From positions 817,424,317 to 817,488,316 of the forward strand of contig NC_090445.1 in NCBI RefSeq assembly GCF_031143425.1: DNA of 64,000 nt. The letters run 5' to 3'. The position numbers and the translations under genes were made by a program. Numbering within the stretch: position 1 is the first letter of the stretch; every line of letters starts with the position of its first letter. This DNA is from Pleurodeles waltl. Lineage: Eukaryota > Chordata > Amphibia > Caudata > Salamandridae. Shown here in pieces: positions 43,268 to 53,699 of the stretch. Under the pieces are notes generated by a model. It searched no databases and had not been told where the DNA came from. It saw nothing but the letters and a program-made list of their open reading frames with translations.

Positions 43268-46260
43268 TGTAGGAAAGTACCATCTTGCCTGGCATGTTAC
43301 CCCCATATTTCACTGTATATATGTTGTTTTAGTTGTATGTGTCACTGGGACCCTGCCAGCCAGGGCCCCAGTGCTCATAAGTGTGCCCTGTATGTGTTAC
43401 CTGTGTTATGACTAACTGTCTCACTGAGGCTCTGCTAATCAGAACCTCAGTGGTTATGCTCTCTCATTTCTTTCCAAATTGTCACTAACAGGCTAGTGAC
43501 CAATTTCACCAATTTACATTGGCGTACTGGAACACCTTTATAATTCCCTAGTATATGGTACTGAGGTACCCAGGGTATTGGGGTTCCAGGAGATCCCTAT
43601 GGGCTGCAGCATTTCTTTTGCCACCCATAGGGAGCTCTGACAATTCTTACACAGGCTTGCCACTGCAGCCTGAGTGAAATAAGGTCCACGTTATTTCACA
43701 GCCATTTACCACTGCACTTAAGTAACTTATAAGTCACCTATATGTCTAACCTTTACCTGGTAAAGGTTAGGTGCAAAGTTACTTAGTGTGTGGGCACCCT
43801 GGCACTAGCCAAGGTGCCCCCACATTGTTCAGGGCAAATTCCCCGGACTTTGTGAGTGCGGGACACCATTACACGCGTGCACTACACATAGGTCACTACC
43901 TATGTGTAGCTTCACAATGGTAACTCCGAATATGGCCATGTAACATGTCTATGATCATGGAATTGCCCCCTCTATGCCATCCTGGCATTTTTGGCACAAT
44001 CCCATGATCCCACGGCTCTCTAGCACAGACCCGGGTACTGCCAAACTGCCTTTCCCGGGGTTTCACTGCAGCTGCTGCTGCTGCCAACCCCTCAGACAGG
44101 TTTCTGCCCTCCTGGGGTCCAGCCAGGCTTGGCACAGGATGGCAGAACAAAGGACTTCCTCAGAGAGAGGGTGTTACACCCTCTCCCTTTGGAAAAAGGT
44201 GTTAAGGCAGGGGAGGAGTAGCATCCCCCAGCCTCTGGAAATGCTTTCATGGGCACAGATGGTGCCCATTTCTGCATAACCCAGTCTACACCGGTTCAGG
44301 GACCCCTCAGCCCTGCTCTGGCGCGAAACTGGACAAAGGAAAGGGGAGTGACCACTCCCCTGACCTGCACCTCCCCTGGGAGGTGCCCAGAGCTCCTCCA
44401 GTGTGCTCCAGACCTCTGCCATCTTGGAAACAGAGGTGCTGCTGGCACACTGGACTGCTCTGAGTGGCCAGGGCCAGCAGGTGACGTCAGAGACTCCTTC
44501 TGATAGGCTCCTTCAGGTGTTGCTAGCCTATCTTCTCTCCTAAGTAGCCAAACCCTCTTTTCTGGCTATTTAGGGTCTCTGCTTTGGGGATTTCCTTAGA
44601 TAACGAATGCAAGAGCTCATCAGAGTTCCTCTGCATCTCTCTCTTCACCTTCTGCCAAGGAATCGACTGCTGACCGCGCTGGAAGCCTGCAAAACTGCAA
44701 CAAAGTAGCAACGACGACTACTGCGACACTGTAACGCTGATCCAGCCGCCTTCTCGACTGTTTTCCTGGTGGTGCATGCTGTGGGGGTAGTCTGCCTCCT
44801 CTCTGCACTAGAAGCTCCAAAGAAATCTCCTGTGGGTCGACGGAATCTTCCCCCTGCAACCGCAGGCACCAAAGAACTGCATCACCGGTCCTCTGGGTCT
44901 CCTCTCAGCACGACGAGCGAGGTCCCTTGAACTCAGCAACTCTGTCCAAGTGACTCTCACAGTCCAGTGACTCTTCAGTCCAAGTTTGGTGGAGGTAAGT
45001 CCTTGCCTCCCCACGCCAGCGTGCATTGCTGGGAACCGCGTGTTTTGCAGCTACTCCGGCTCCTGTGCACTCCACGAAGATTTCCTTTGTGCACAGCCAA
45101 GCCTGGGTCCACGGCACTCTAACCTGCATTGCACGACCTCCTGAGTTGTCCTCCGGCGGCGTGGGACTCTCTTGTGCAACTTCGGATGAGCACCGTTTCA
45201 CTCCACTTCGTAGTGCCTGTTCCGGCACTTCTGCGGGTGCTGCCTGCTTCTGAGAGGCTCCTTGTCTTGCTGGGCGCCCCCTCTGTCCCCTGACGCAATT
45301 GGCGACATCCTGGTCCCTCCTAGGCCACAGCAGCACCCAAAAACCCTAACCGCAAGCTTTGCAGCTAGCAAGGCTTGTTTACGGTCTTTCCGCAGGAAAA
45401 CACTTCTGCACGACTCTCCACAGCGTAGGACATCCATCCTCCAAAGGGGAAGTTTCTAGCCCTTGTCGTTCTTGCAGAATCCTCAGCTTCCATTGTCCAG
45501 TAGCAGCTTCTTTGCACCCACAGCTGGCATTTCCTGGGCATCTGCCCACTCTCGACTTGATCGTGACTTTTGGACTTGGTCCCCTTGTTCCACAGGTACT
45601 CTCGTCTGGAAATCCATCGTTGTTGCATTGCTGGTTTTGGTCTTTCCTGCATAATTCCCCTATCACGACTTCTGTGCTCTTTGGGGAACTTTAGTGCACT
45701 TTGCACTCACTTTTCAGTGTCTTGGGGTGGGCTATTTTTCTAACCCTCACTGTTTTCTTACAGTCCCAACGACCCTCTACAAGGTCACATAGGTTTGGGG
45801 TCCATTTGTGGTTCGCATTCCACTTTTGGAGTATATGGTTTGTGTTGCCCCTATCCCTATGTGCCCCCATTGCATCCTATTGTAACTATACTTTGTTTGC
45901 ACTGTTTTCTAATACTATACTGCATATTTTTGGTATTGTGTACATATATCTTGTGTATATTTGCTATCCTCATACTGAGGGTACTCACTGAGATACTTTG
46001 GCATATTGTCATAAAAATAAAGTACCTTTATTTTTAGTATATCTGTGTATTGTGTTTTCTTATGATATTGTGCATATGACACTAGTGGTACTGTAGGAGC
46101 TTCACTCGTCTCCTAGTTCAGCCTAAGCTGCTCTGCTAAGCTACCATTATCTATCAGCCTAAGCTGCTAGACACCCTATACACTAATAAGGGATACCTGG
46201 GCCTGGTGCAAGGTGTAAGTACCCCTTGGTACTCACTACAAGCCAGTCCAGCCTCCTACA
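43268..46260 (+). mobile_element. Solo LTR, 3.0-kb family
   Basis: The 2,993-bp element begins TGTAGGAAAGTACC and ends CAGCCTCCTACA, with short inverted ends TGTAGGA/TCCTACA. It has exact 5-bp duplications, ggtgt, at 43263-43267 and 46261-46265. It has no primer site, internal genes or second LTR, so it is a solo LTR. An AATAAA at 46016-46021, 240 bp before the right end, sets the likely plus-strand orientation. Its tail (cagcctaagctgctctgctaagctaccat) resembles that of the 2.0-kb family (aagcctgactg..ccaagctaccagag), so the two families look related. Numerous open frames across 43900-45990 are compositional. Confidence 0.92.
46016..46021 (+). terminator. Polyadenylation signal of the 3.0-kb LTR
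   Basis: AATAAA is followed by a T-rich and TGTG-rich tract (tttatttttag, tctgtgtattgtgttttc). This is the usual layout of an R region end in an LTR. Use is inferred. Confidence 0.55.
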
Positions 46261-46265
46261 GGTGT

Positions 46266-47474
46266 GGTGTAAGAAGCAGTGTGTCCACAAACACAGAAAA
46301 CTCCTATGAGGGCATGGTTCGAATTTAAGAAAGAACATGGTAGAAGTTTTGGCACTATTTTAAATACAATTCTGCAGTAGATGGGGAAAAAACACACTTC
46401 AGTCTGCCAAGCATACCTACATGATATGCGAGGATCTGTGCCCGGAACCTGGCTAGCCCCGAAAGAGAATATAACTGATAATAATTATATAACCTTATAC
46501 TGTGAACCTAGATGTTAACTGTTAATTATTGAAAACCAAAAATAAATTTAAAAAGAGCCGACACTCAAAGTTAAAAAAGTTAGGATGTTGCTATTTTTGT
46601 AATTACTTTTGGTGATTTATGTGAATTATTTTTAGCACAATGTTGACATGGGGCACTGATTAATTGGAAGGAAACGAGTGCACCAAAATCATTACAGATG
46701 TGCAGCTATGTCTCAGTACATCTTCTTCTCAAAGCAAATCTTTTGCATAAGGGTGGAAAAGTGAAAAGCGCACAGACACGGGGTCCTACTGCCCTATAGG
46801 ACAATCATGCATTGCCCGGCGGGCCGGTCTGGCGGGCCAATGTGTGGGTTGTTTTTTTGGCTGTTTGTGGGCCTGTCTCAGTCTGCAGGGTTGGTTTAAC
46901 TGTTCATTTTCCTGATATTAAAACAAACTGCCTGCAGCAAGCTCTGATCCAGGCAATATTAAACACCTTTCAAAACATTAATACAGCATCTGTGCAAGCT
47001 CAACACTGCTTCGATTTACAAACATGGGCGACATTCTTATCTATCTAATTCGCTAATGAGGACCACTTTTATTTTGGTGCCAAGGCTTATGTTCTGCCCA
47101 ATCCGACCCTGCGCGGACATGTCAGTATCTGTTGAAGACTCGCGAATCACTGGCAGAACTTCAGCAGTTTTATGAGAAAAGCCTTCAGAGACCAGTTGCT
47201 CCGAAGCAGCCAAGTGCAAACACTCTTCCGTTGGATGAGTGTCAAGTTTCTTACAAAACCAAGTGTTGGGAAAGGCCATATTCATAATCTGATGCCAACA
47301 AAACAGTGCCACGCCGTTCTGCTGGCTCTGGATTCAGAGGTAGCTCATGTGTGAGATTAAATGAAGGCGGTGAACCTGTCATATATACAATTCTTAAGAT
47401 GTGTGACAAGAAGTTACGCCAAATACGGTCTGTGACATGAACTGGTGCGTGCATTCCCCTTTTCTGTTCTCTAC
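46266..47474. other. Intron sequence downstream of the exon, nothing recognised
   Basis: AT-rich. The donor site of the exon lies at its right edge. Confidence 0.55.
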
Positions 47475-47698
47475 CTGAGCTCTTCCACGTTTGAAACGCT
47501 CTTGAAGAGAATTCCCTTTTCTCGTCGAAGTTTCTTGATTTCCAGTTTGAGGAGCCGGATGTCCTCCACGCGCTGCCTGTACTGGCTCTCTCCTTTGTTC
47601 AGGATGGACTGCTGGATCTTGATCTTTTCATACAGTAGAGCTAGCTCGTCGTTTCGGCGAACCAGTTGGGTTCCGAGGATATCCCTCTCGCTGATCAC
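47475..47698 (-). CDS. CFAP58: CFAP58 internal exon (second of three)
   Basis: This exon encodes 74 residues plus two bases of the same ciliary coiled-coil protein. It starts VISERDILGTQLVRRNDELA, continues through LLYEKIKIQQSILNKGE and LKLEIKKLRREKGIL, and ends NVEELR, where the last Arg codon (AG+G) is split with the next exon. The acceptor on the minus strand is tgtttttaaag before GTGATC; the donor is CTCAG before GTAGAG. Entry phase is 0 and exit phase is 2, which fits both neighbours. The sequence is highly conserved relative to the mammalian protein as I remember it and is uniformly coiled-coil. The Met codon 15 bases upstream lies in the intron and is not a start. Confidence 0.96.
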
Positions 47699-48020
47699 CT
47701 TTAAAAACACCAATGGGGCAAACTCTTAAACTGAATTATGCCTGTTATTACTTTAAACGTAAATCAAATGAGCTGCAATAATCTTAGAAAATTCTAGTAA
47801 AACCACAACATGTCAATAACTTTATAGGCGAGGAAAGGGTTTGTTTTCAAGATGCATTCAACTTAATAACCTAAATGTTGTTTTCAAGCACACAAATTAA
47901 ACTAATACATCCATACTTTAAATAATACACTTATTAACAAGACATCCCATCCCGATTACACATTTGGCTGGCGCTCTTTCTTAGTGCCCCCTACACCCTG
48001 ATGGCAGGGAAAAATCTGAC

Positions 48021-48341
48021 AAGGATTCTGTAGTAACCACACGGAGCAAGTGGTTTCAGGTGTTTATTCAAGAGACTCCTCACAACGAATGAATCCAAGC
48101 ATCACCAACATTCCATGGCAAACTCCCACCTGGTCCATTGAACAACATTCCAAGGTAAGTAGGAGCGTACCATTGTACATATAATTACAATAAATTAAAC
48201 ACTATTACATATCTTAACATATATCACAATATATGTATAATACACTATTTACAATGTCAGCGCATGTCAGTACGTTTCCTTATTACTTGGATGACAGTTG
48301 TTCTGATGGTTTTTTTTCCTTGACTACTCATATGCTTATAA
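48021..48341 (-). repeat. 3' LTR of the Gypsy element
   Basis: 321 bp. Its inner edge on the minus strand reads TG before TTATAAGC if two further bases are included (48342-48343). It is about 97.8 per cent identical to the 5' LTR by direct count. Confidence 0.93.
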
Positions 48342-48343
48342 CA

Positions 48344-48356
48344 TTTCTCCTTCCCT
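48344..48356 (-). promoter_or_regulatory. Polypurine tract of the Gypsy element
   Basis: The minus strand reads aagggaaggagaaa immediately upstream of the 3' LTR, the position where plus-strand DNA synthesis is primed in LTR elements. Confidence 0.75.
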
Positions 48357-48766
48357 TACGAAGAGAATACAAAGTCCTTGTGCCACTTTGGTACTCTCCT
48401 GGTTCGGGAACTCCATCTTCTATGTTGTGTACTTGGAGGATGTTCGGTGTTGTCCTTGGTAGCTAGATCGTCTTCCTGCCTGTCGACCGTCCCACGATGG
48501 CACACGATGCAGTCCATGCTCCACATTTTACCATCCTCCAACTTAACCACATTTCGATATACCTCTTTAATCTTAATAGCTTCAGAAAATTTGCTATAAC
48601 CTTTTTGTGCACGAGTAGGAAGCCTGATCTTGACCCATTGCCCTACATGCCATGTCCTGTTTTTGGTCCCAAATTTGTTATTGTACCATTTCACATATTT
48701 TTCTTGTTTACGTCGGAAACACTCTGCGGACACTTCTCTATGTTCACATACATGCTCACCACCCAT
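48356..48766 (-). pseudogene. pol: C-terminal tail of Gypsy integrase
   Basis: 136 codons in the same frame as the preceding ORF, cut off by the TAG at 48797-48799. It contains KYVKWYNNKFGTKNR, HVGQWVKIRLPTRAQKG and NVVKLEDGKMWSMD, the SH3-like DNA-binding end of Gypsy integrases. It stops just before the polypurine tract and 3' LTR. The Met at 48766 is internal. Confidence 0.88.
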
Positions 48767-48796
48767 TAACCAATTTGGATTTAATTTGGTACCGTA

Positions 48797-50428
48797 CTAC
48801 CTTCCTTTTAATGACTGGAAGGGTGACAATCCTGTGGCTGTGTTTGGAGTGGTGTGGTACGACCACAACATCTGATTTAACGCTATTTCATTCAACATTC
48901 CTGACACTCTAGCTGTCTGAATACACTCTTTCAACATCCTATTCATTCTCACAACCATCCCGTTGGCCTTAGGGTTGTATAAAGCAGTTCTGAAATGGTG
49001 AACACCCCACTTCTTAAGGAACTCTCTCATATTGTCTGAAGTGAACTGTACACCATTATCAGTTACTAAAGTGCTGGGAATTCCTTCCTTCATAAATGCC
49101 TCCGTTAGGAAGTTAATAGCATTTGCAGTTGTTATTTGACTCACAATCTTAAACATTGTCCAATGTGAGTGGTAATCAACTAGAACAAAGCTGTAATGAC
49201 CCTTGCTCCCCAGATAGCTTATAGGTCCCAATATGTCAAGCCCGAGTTTGTCCCAGGGCTTCACAGGGATGTTCACAGGCGACAACGGGGCCTTACATGT
49301 TAAGTTGGTTTTATCACTCATGGCACACGCCGTGCACTCTCGTACAAAATTCTCCACCACACTATCCATCTGTGGGAACCAATACGTGGCGCGCAGTTTG
49401 TTTTTGGTGAGACTGCACCCTAAATGTCCTCCATGTGCAAGTTCCACCAATTTGCAGGGGGGTATAATTATTTCACCTCTCATTACTAGTTCGTTGGAAA
49501 TATGTAGTTCCAATCTGACGTTCCAATAAACTTTAAGAACTTCCTCCACATCTTTTACTTTACTCGGCCACCCTCTAACAATTCTCTCTTTAAGTAGTTG
49601 TAGCGTTTGATCCTTTTCAGTTTCCTCCACCCATTCCTTCTTTGTGAGGCTAGCTAAGTCTACCCACAATATGGGTTTGCACTTCTGTGATTCCTCTTTC
49701 CGTTCCTGACTGCCCTCTTCTACCCAGCTATGCTTTGTGGATCTGGAAAGATAATCAGCAATAGTGTTTTTGCTACTAGGAACATACACAACATTAAAAT
49801 TATAACCCTCAAGACCTAACATCCATTTGGCTATACGTGGAGTAGCACGTTCCCTGCCTTGTGTTGTGAAGATGTTGACTAAGGGTTTATGATCAGTCTT
49901 AGTCGTGAATGGTAGGCCCCATAAGAAACATTTGAAGTGTGTTATGGCCCAGAAGCAGGCTAAGGTTTCCCTTTCAATGGTTGAGTAATTTCCCTCTGCT
50001 CCACTTAGCGCTCTTGAAGCAAAGGCCACAATTCTTTCCTGCCCACTAGCCTGCTGAGAAAACGTTGCCCCCAAACCTTGGCCACTTGTATCTATGGTTA
50101 CATAAGTTTTTAATTTAGGGTCAAATTTCCCTAAATGTGGAGAGTGAATGATGGCTTCTTTGATATCACTGAATGCCTGTTGGCATTCACTACTCCATAA
50201 AAACAGAGCATCCTTCTTTAGGAGTGTCCTCATGGGAGCTGTGACCATGGCGAAATTCTGTACAAATTTTGCCATGTATTCGGCGAGACCCAAGAAAGAT
50301 CTGAGTTCTTGTTTGTTAGTAGGGCCTAATGCTTCTTTCACAGCCCTTACAAGTTCATACTTAGTTGGACACCCTCCTTTGTTATCTTGTGCCCAAGATA
50401 CTCTACCGATGCCATACCAAATTGACAT
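48797..50428 (-). pseudogene. pol: RNase H and integrase part of Gypsy pol
   Basis: A 543-codon frame whose real homology starts at about residue 22 (PTKYELVRAVKEA), just after the frameshift. RNase H: YVTIDTSGQGLGATFSQQ, RETLACFWAITHFKCFLWG, TDHKPLVNIF, KNTIADYLSR. Integrase zinc domain: HGGH, then CTAC about 30 residues on (HHCC complete). Core: LGLDILGP and LVTDNGVQFTSDN keep two catalytic Asp residues. At the third acidic position the codon at 48950-48952 is GTG (Val), in the NGMVVRMNRMLKE context. The frame ends at an in-frame TAG (48797-48799) within the C-terminal region. Integration activity would be lost. Confidence 0.93.
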
Positions 50429-51180
50429 TTTTCCTTCTTAATTGTCATTCCTGCTTTGCTTAAGACATTGAACACTTGCCTTAAGGTGTCATCATTTTTA
50501 GCCCTGCTATCTCCATAAATCAAGACATCATCTTGGAAGCACAGAACATGTTCCACATCCTGCAAAATGTTCTGCATAATGCGCTGGAACACGGCCGCTG
50601 CAGATGCCAGGCCAAACGGCATCCTGCGGTACCTGAAGGCTCCAAACGGCGTAATGAATGGGGTGAGAGAGCGTGAACAAGGGTGAAGCTCGGCTTGATG
50701 GTACGCTGAAGATAGGTCTATGACACTAAAAACTTTGCCAGGACCCATGGTACTCAACATTTCATTGATTCTGGGTAATGGAAACCTTTCTACCCAAATG
50801 TTAGCATTCAGGTCCCTCAAGTCTACACAAACGCGTATACCCTTTCCTCCAGACTTCCTGGTAACCACAACAGGTGCTAACCATAAAGCGCTTTCAGTCG
50901 GCTCAATAACTTCCAGCTGTTCTAAACGACGGAACTCTTGTTTCAGGGGTTCCTGCATTAAAAGAGGTATGGGCCTAACTTTGTGTGAAATGGGAACTGC
51001 ACCCTCTTTCACTATAATTTTGTGCTGATAATTAATTAACCGACCTAGTTTATCTTCAAAGAGACTAGGGAACTCGTTGCATATTGCATACTCACTATCC
51101 GGATTTTCTACCAATAACACCGGTTCCTCCCTGCTAGGGTCTAGGCATATGCCTAACTCACGTTGATGTTCCCATCCCAA
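50347..51180 (-). pseudogene. pol: Reverse transcriptase part of Gypsy pol
   Basis: 277 codons carry the palm and fingers motifs in order: LKQEFRRLEQLEVIEPTESA, GGKGIRVCVDLRDLNANIW, FSVIDLSSAYHQAELH (first Asp), FGAFRYRRMPFGLASAAAVF, and LCFQDDVLIYG, which keeps the catalytic Asp pair. KKEKCQFGMASVEYLGHKIT follows. The frame is lost near 50371, just after GHKITKEG; the continuation lies in another frame from about 50375. A one-base deletion explains this. The conserved VEYLGHKIT and the following residues place the shift at the end of the reverse transcriptase thumb. Confidence 0.92.
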
Positions 51181-51231
51181 AAGATTAGAACCTTTGTTGG
51201 TGAAGTATACTTTACCTGTGGTCGATATGTC

Positions 51232-51444
51232 TTAAAACGTTATGTGCTTGATCATCATTCCCTTCAATGGTATGAGATCACTATTGTATCCCCCAGGAGT
51301 GATGTCTGCCGATTGTAAATTGCATCCTTTCCCCTTGAATTTACTCTCATATATGCTGTAATATATGAAGGTGAATGGAGAACACGAATCAGCGTATACT
51401 CTTACATGTTCGCCATTTAAAGTTATATCACAAGATGGATACAT
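51232..51444 (-). pseudogene. pol: Protease part of Gypsy pol
   Basis: A 70-codon frame contains VRVYADSCSPFTFIYYSIYE, the retropepsin active-site region, with Cys in place of the Gly that normally follows the catalytic Asp-Ser. DITPGGYNSDLIPLKGM follows. The frame ends at a TAA (51232-51234). Beyond the stop, the same frame continues through a conserved linker into the reverse transcriptase ORF at 51180, so the stop is an in-frame nonsense change within pol. Both the active-site substitution and the stop argue against activity. Confidence 0.85.
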
Positions 51445-52376
51445 GGTGTTCTTAATGTGCTCTCATTGCTTCCTTTTACCTGCAATACAAATTTACTGTG
51501 AGGATCTTGGAAATTCTCCACTTTGTGCACTACTTTCCTGCCATTATACTCATTCTTCTCTCCCTTGCATACTCTTGCATAGTGTCCCTTGGCTCCGCAT
51601 TTCCTACATATACAATTACGGGCCGGGCATTCAGGATTGTTGGCCAAATGTCTAACATTTCGATATCTGTAGCATCTACTTTTAGTGTTTCCTGCAGCGT
51701 TTTTCCTCAGTGAGATTTCTTGGGTTTTGATTTCCTCCTCGCCTTTAGGTTCCTTGCACTCTTGATTAGGAATAGCCTTGACCTCTTTTACCTCGTCAAC
51801 TAAGGTGGTACTCTTAATTAATCTCATGCACTCTGCTGTGTGCTCAATTCCTTTGGCTACTTCAACGGCTTCTTTCAATGATGGACTTAATATTAATAAT
51901 TTCTCCTGTACCTTGCTGTTGTTGGTGCACCTTACTAATTGATCTCTGATTAGAGAGTCCTCTAGACTTCCAAAATTGCATGTTGCGGCAAGACCTTTGA
52001 GACAAGCAATGTAACTGGAGACCTTCTCATCTCTACCTTGTGCCCTACTGAATAATGTATGTCTCTCAAGGACCACGTTTACTTTTACTCCAAAATGACC
52101 TTCTAACTTTTTAAGAGTTAGCTCATATACATCTAGCTCTTCCCCCTCATCCTCTTCCTCCCCTTTCTCAAGCTCTGTCAAGTTGTCATAGACTTTCCGT
52201 CCATGTATGCCTAAATTATGCAGTAAGATATGTTTCTTCCTCATTGTAGAGAATTTCTCCCCACCAATTGCTATTAAATATGATATAAACAATCTTTTCC
52301 AGTCCTTCCAGAGCAAGCTGGGTTCTCCTACTTCATTTAGGAATGGAGGAGGTTGAGACATGCTGGCCGCAGCCAT
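51423..52376 (-). CDS. gag: gag of the Gypsy element
   Basis: An open frame of 317 codons from an ATG at 52376. The N-terminal two thirds are capsid-like: LWKDWKRLFISYLIAIG (about residues 21-37), then HFGVKVNVVLERHTLFSRAQ (113) and IRDQLVRCTNNSKVQEKLL (142). The C-part holds two nucleocapsid zinc knuckles. The first (from about residue 233, CYRYRNVRHLANNPEC) has Tyr where the second Cys is expected. The second, CRKCGAKGHYARVC, is intact CCHC. The product packages element RNA in cytoplasmic particles. gag ends at 51423, overlapping the next frame by 22 bases; that frame lies at -1 relative to gag, so pol expression would need a -1 shift or reinitiation. Confidence 0.9.
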   Translation of the reverse strand: MAAASMSQPPPFLNEVGEPSLLWKDWKRLFISYLIAIGGEKFSTMRKKHILLHNLGIHGRKVYDNLTELEKGEEEDEGEELDVYELTLKKLEGHFGVKVNVVLERHTLFSRAQGRDEKVSSYIACLKGLAATCNFGSLEDSLIRDQLVRCTNNSKVQEKLLILSPSLKEAVEVAKGIEHTAECMRLIKSTTLVDEVKEVKAIPNQECKEPKGEEEIKTQEISLRKNAAGNTKSRCYRYRNVRHLANNPECPARNCICRKCGAKGHYARVCKGEKNEYNGRKVVHKVENFQDPHSKFVLQVKGSNESTLRTPCIHLVI

Positions 52377-52427
52377 GTTACATCAATAGTAAAATGCTTT
52401 CACCAACTGCCCAAAAGAATACTTGTA

Positions 52428-52494
<67 letters not shown>

Positions 52495-53361
52495 GTATGT
52501 ATTTTTTCTTTGAGGTACTAACCAACAAACTTAATTTGTGACTACCAATAATATTGTCATACACTAGTACTTGCACATTAAACTTCAATTATTATTATTA
52601 TTATTTTTTTCCTCAGTTACTTAGTACAGTATTGTTAACTAATATAAGTTTAAAACTTTGTCCCTGAGAAATATCACTCACCAAATTCTCGACAGTATTT
52701 ATTTTATTTTTTTTCTAGTCCAGAGCGCTCCTCGCAGCCGTCAATGCAGCCTCCTTTATGTAACAGTTTAGCACGAGTCAGATGAACAACAGGAAGTTGA
52801 TCTGGAATCCATCAGAGGCTTCTGGATTCTGGAGGACGTCAATGAAACACGCATCAGCCTGAAGCTGTCCCGGCATCAAAGTACGCTCCCCTTGCAGTGT
52901 GAAGTCCCGGAGGGCGCGTTCACACCACCTCGACTATGCCCAGGGACCACCTGCTCACCGCCGCGTCACTTCTGCAGTCACCCGGCACAGGAACCTCGAC
53001 TGCTGGAATGAAAGACTTCCTGCTGGGGAGAACCAACAATGCGGATCCCCGCCGTGCCGCGCACACTCCGCAGGGTCAATCCCACAGGAGCCTGGAGAGC
53101 ACTTGTCAGTGCCACGTCGATACCGAGCCACTCCGCACTGCACAACAAGCGCCTCGCTGAACCGATTAACTGCACCACTCTGACTCAACTTACTGAATAC
53201 CAGCACGGTCCCACACGCATCGTCCCCGAGGCAGAAATTGATGTTTCAGCTACGCTCACAGCCTACTGCGGGAAGATGGTTCACGCAGTCAACGGCATTA
53301 ATTATCACCAAACTCAGGGGTGATGAGTCCAGCTGCCCTTGCGCAGCCTCTTCATCGAGTA
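52377..53361 (-). other. Leader of the Gypsy element
   Basis: About 1 kb between primer site and gag. The LTR-proximal part (52720-53340) is GC-rich with open frames on both strands that show no motif. The gag-proximal part is AT-rich and carries a TA microsatellite. Confidence 0.75.
52433..52484. repeat. TA dinucleotide microsatellite in the Gypsy leader
   Basis: About 26 uninterrupted TA units, 57 bases upstream of the gag start on the minus strand. Confidence 0.97.
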
Positions 53362-53379
53362 TCCCATCCTCGTCACCAA
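53362..53379 (-). promoter_or_regulatory. Probable primer binding site of the Gypsy element
   Basis: The minus strand next to the 5' LTR reads TTGGTGACGAGGATGGG. Its position and the leading TGG fit a tRNA primer site. I cannot name the tRNA with confidence. Confidence 0.55.
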
Positions 53380-53699
53380 AAGGATTCTGTAGTAACCACA
53401 CGGAGCAAGTGGTTTCAGGTGTTTATTTAAGAGACTCCTCACAACGAATGAATCCAAGCATCACCAACATTCCATGACAAACTCCCAGCTGGTCCATTGA
53501 CCAACATTCCAAGGTAAGTAGGAGCGTACCATTGTACATATAATTACAATAAATTAAACACTATTACATATCTTAACATATATCACAATATAAGTATAAT
53601 GCACTATTTACAATGTCAGTGCATGTCAGTACGTTTCCTTATTACTTGGATGACAGTTGTTCTGATGGTTTTTTTCCTTGACTACTCATATGCTTATAA
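53380..53699 (-). repeat. 5' LTR of the Gypsy element
   Basis: Read on the minus strand it starts ttataagcatatgagtag and ends ctacagaatcctt. It is 320 bp. The outer end differs from the other LTR at the TG expected there (TTTTATAAG against TGTTATAAG). Confidence 0.93.

Larger units (their letters stand above)
10909..47474 (-). other. CFAP58: CFAP58 intron, 36.6 kb
   Basis: This is the interval between the exons at 47475-47698 and 10797-10908. It has GT-AG borders on the minus strand and a split Arg codon across the junction. It is packed with L1, DIRS, solo LTR, hAT, MITE and minisatellite sequence, listed separately. Confidence 0.92.
48021..53699 (-). mobile_element. Ty3/Gypsy LTR retrotransposon, near full length, disabled
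   Basis: The 5.7-kb element on the minus strand has LTRs at 53380-53699 (5') and 48021-48341 (3'), a leader of about 1 kb, gag, and pol in the order protease, reverse transcriptase, RNase H, integrase. That order is the Ty3/Gypsy (Metaviridae) order. The LTRs differ by 7 substitutions and one T-run indel over about 320 bp, so the insertion is moderately young. The coding part has a frameshift and two stops, listed below. No env-like gene is present. The flanks (ctgac at the left, aagtt at the right) do not show a matching target duplication. Confidence 0.95.

Noticed and set aside
43896..45991. Many overlapping open frames on both strands
   Set aside because: They lie inside a solo LTR with exact target duplications and show no domain or codon signature.
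52899..53323. Frames in the GC-rich leader of the Gypsy element
   Set aside because: They occur on both strands and lack any retroelement or host motif; they lie between primer site and gag.
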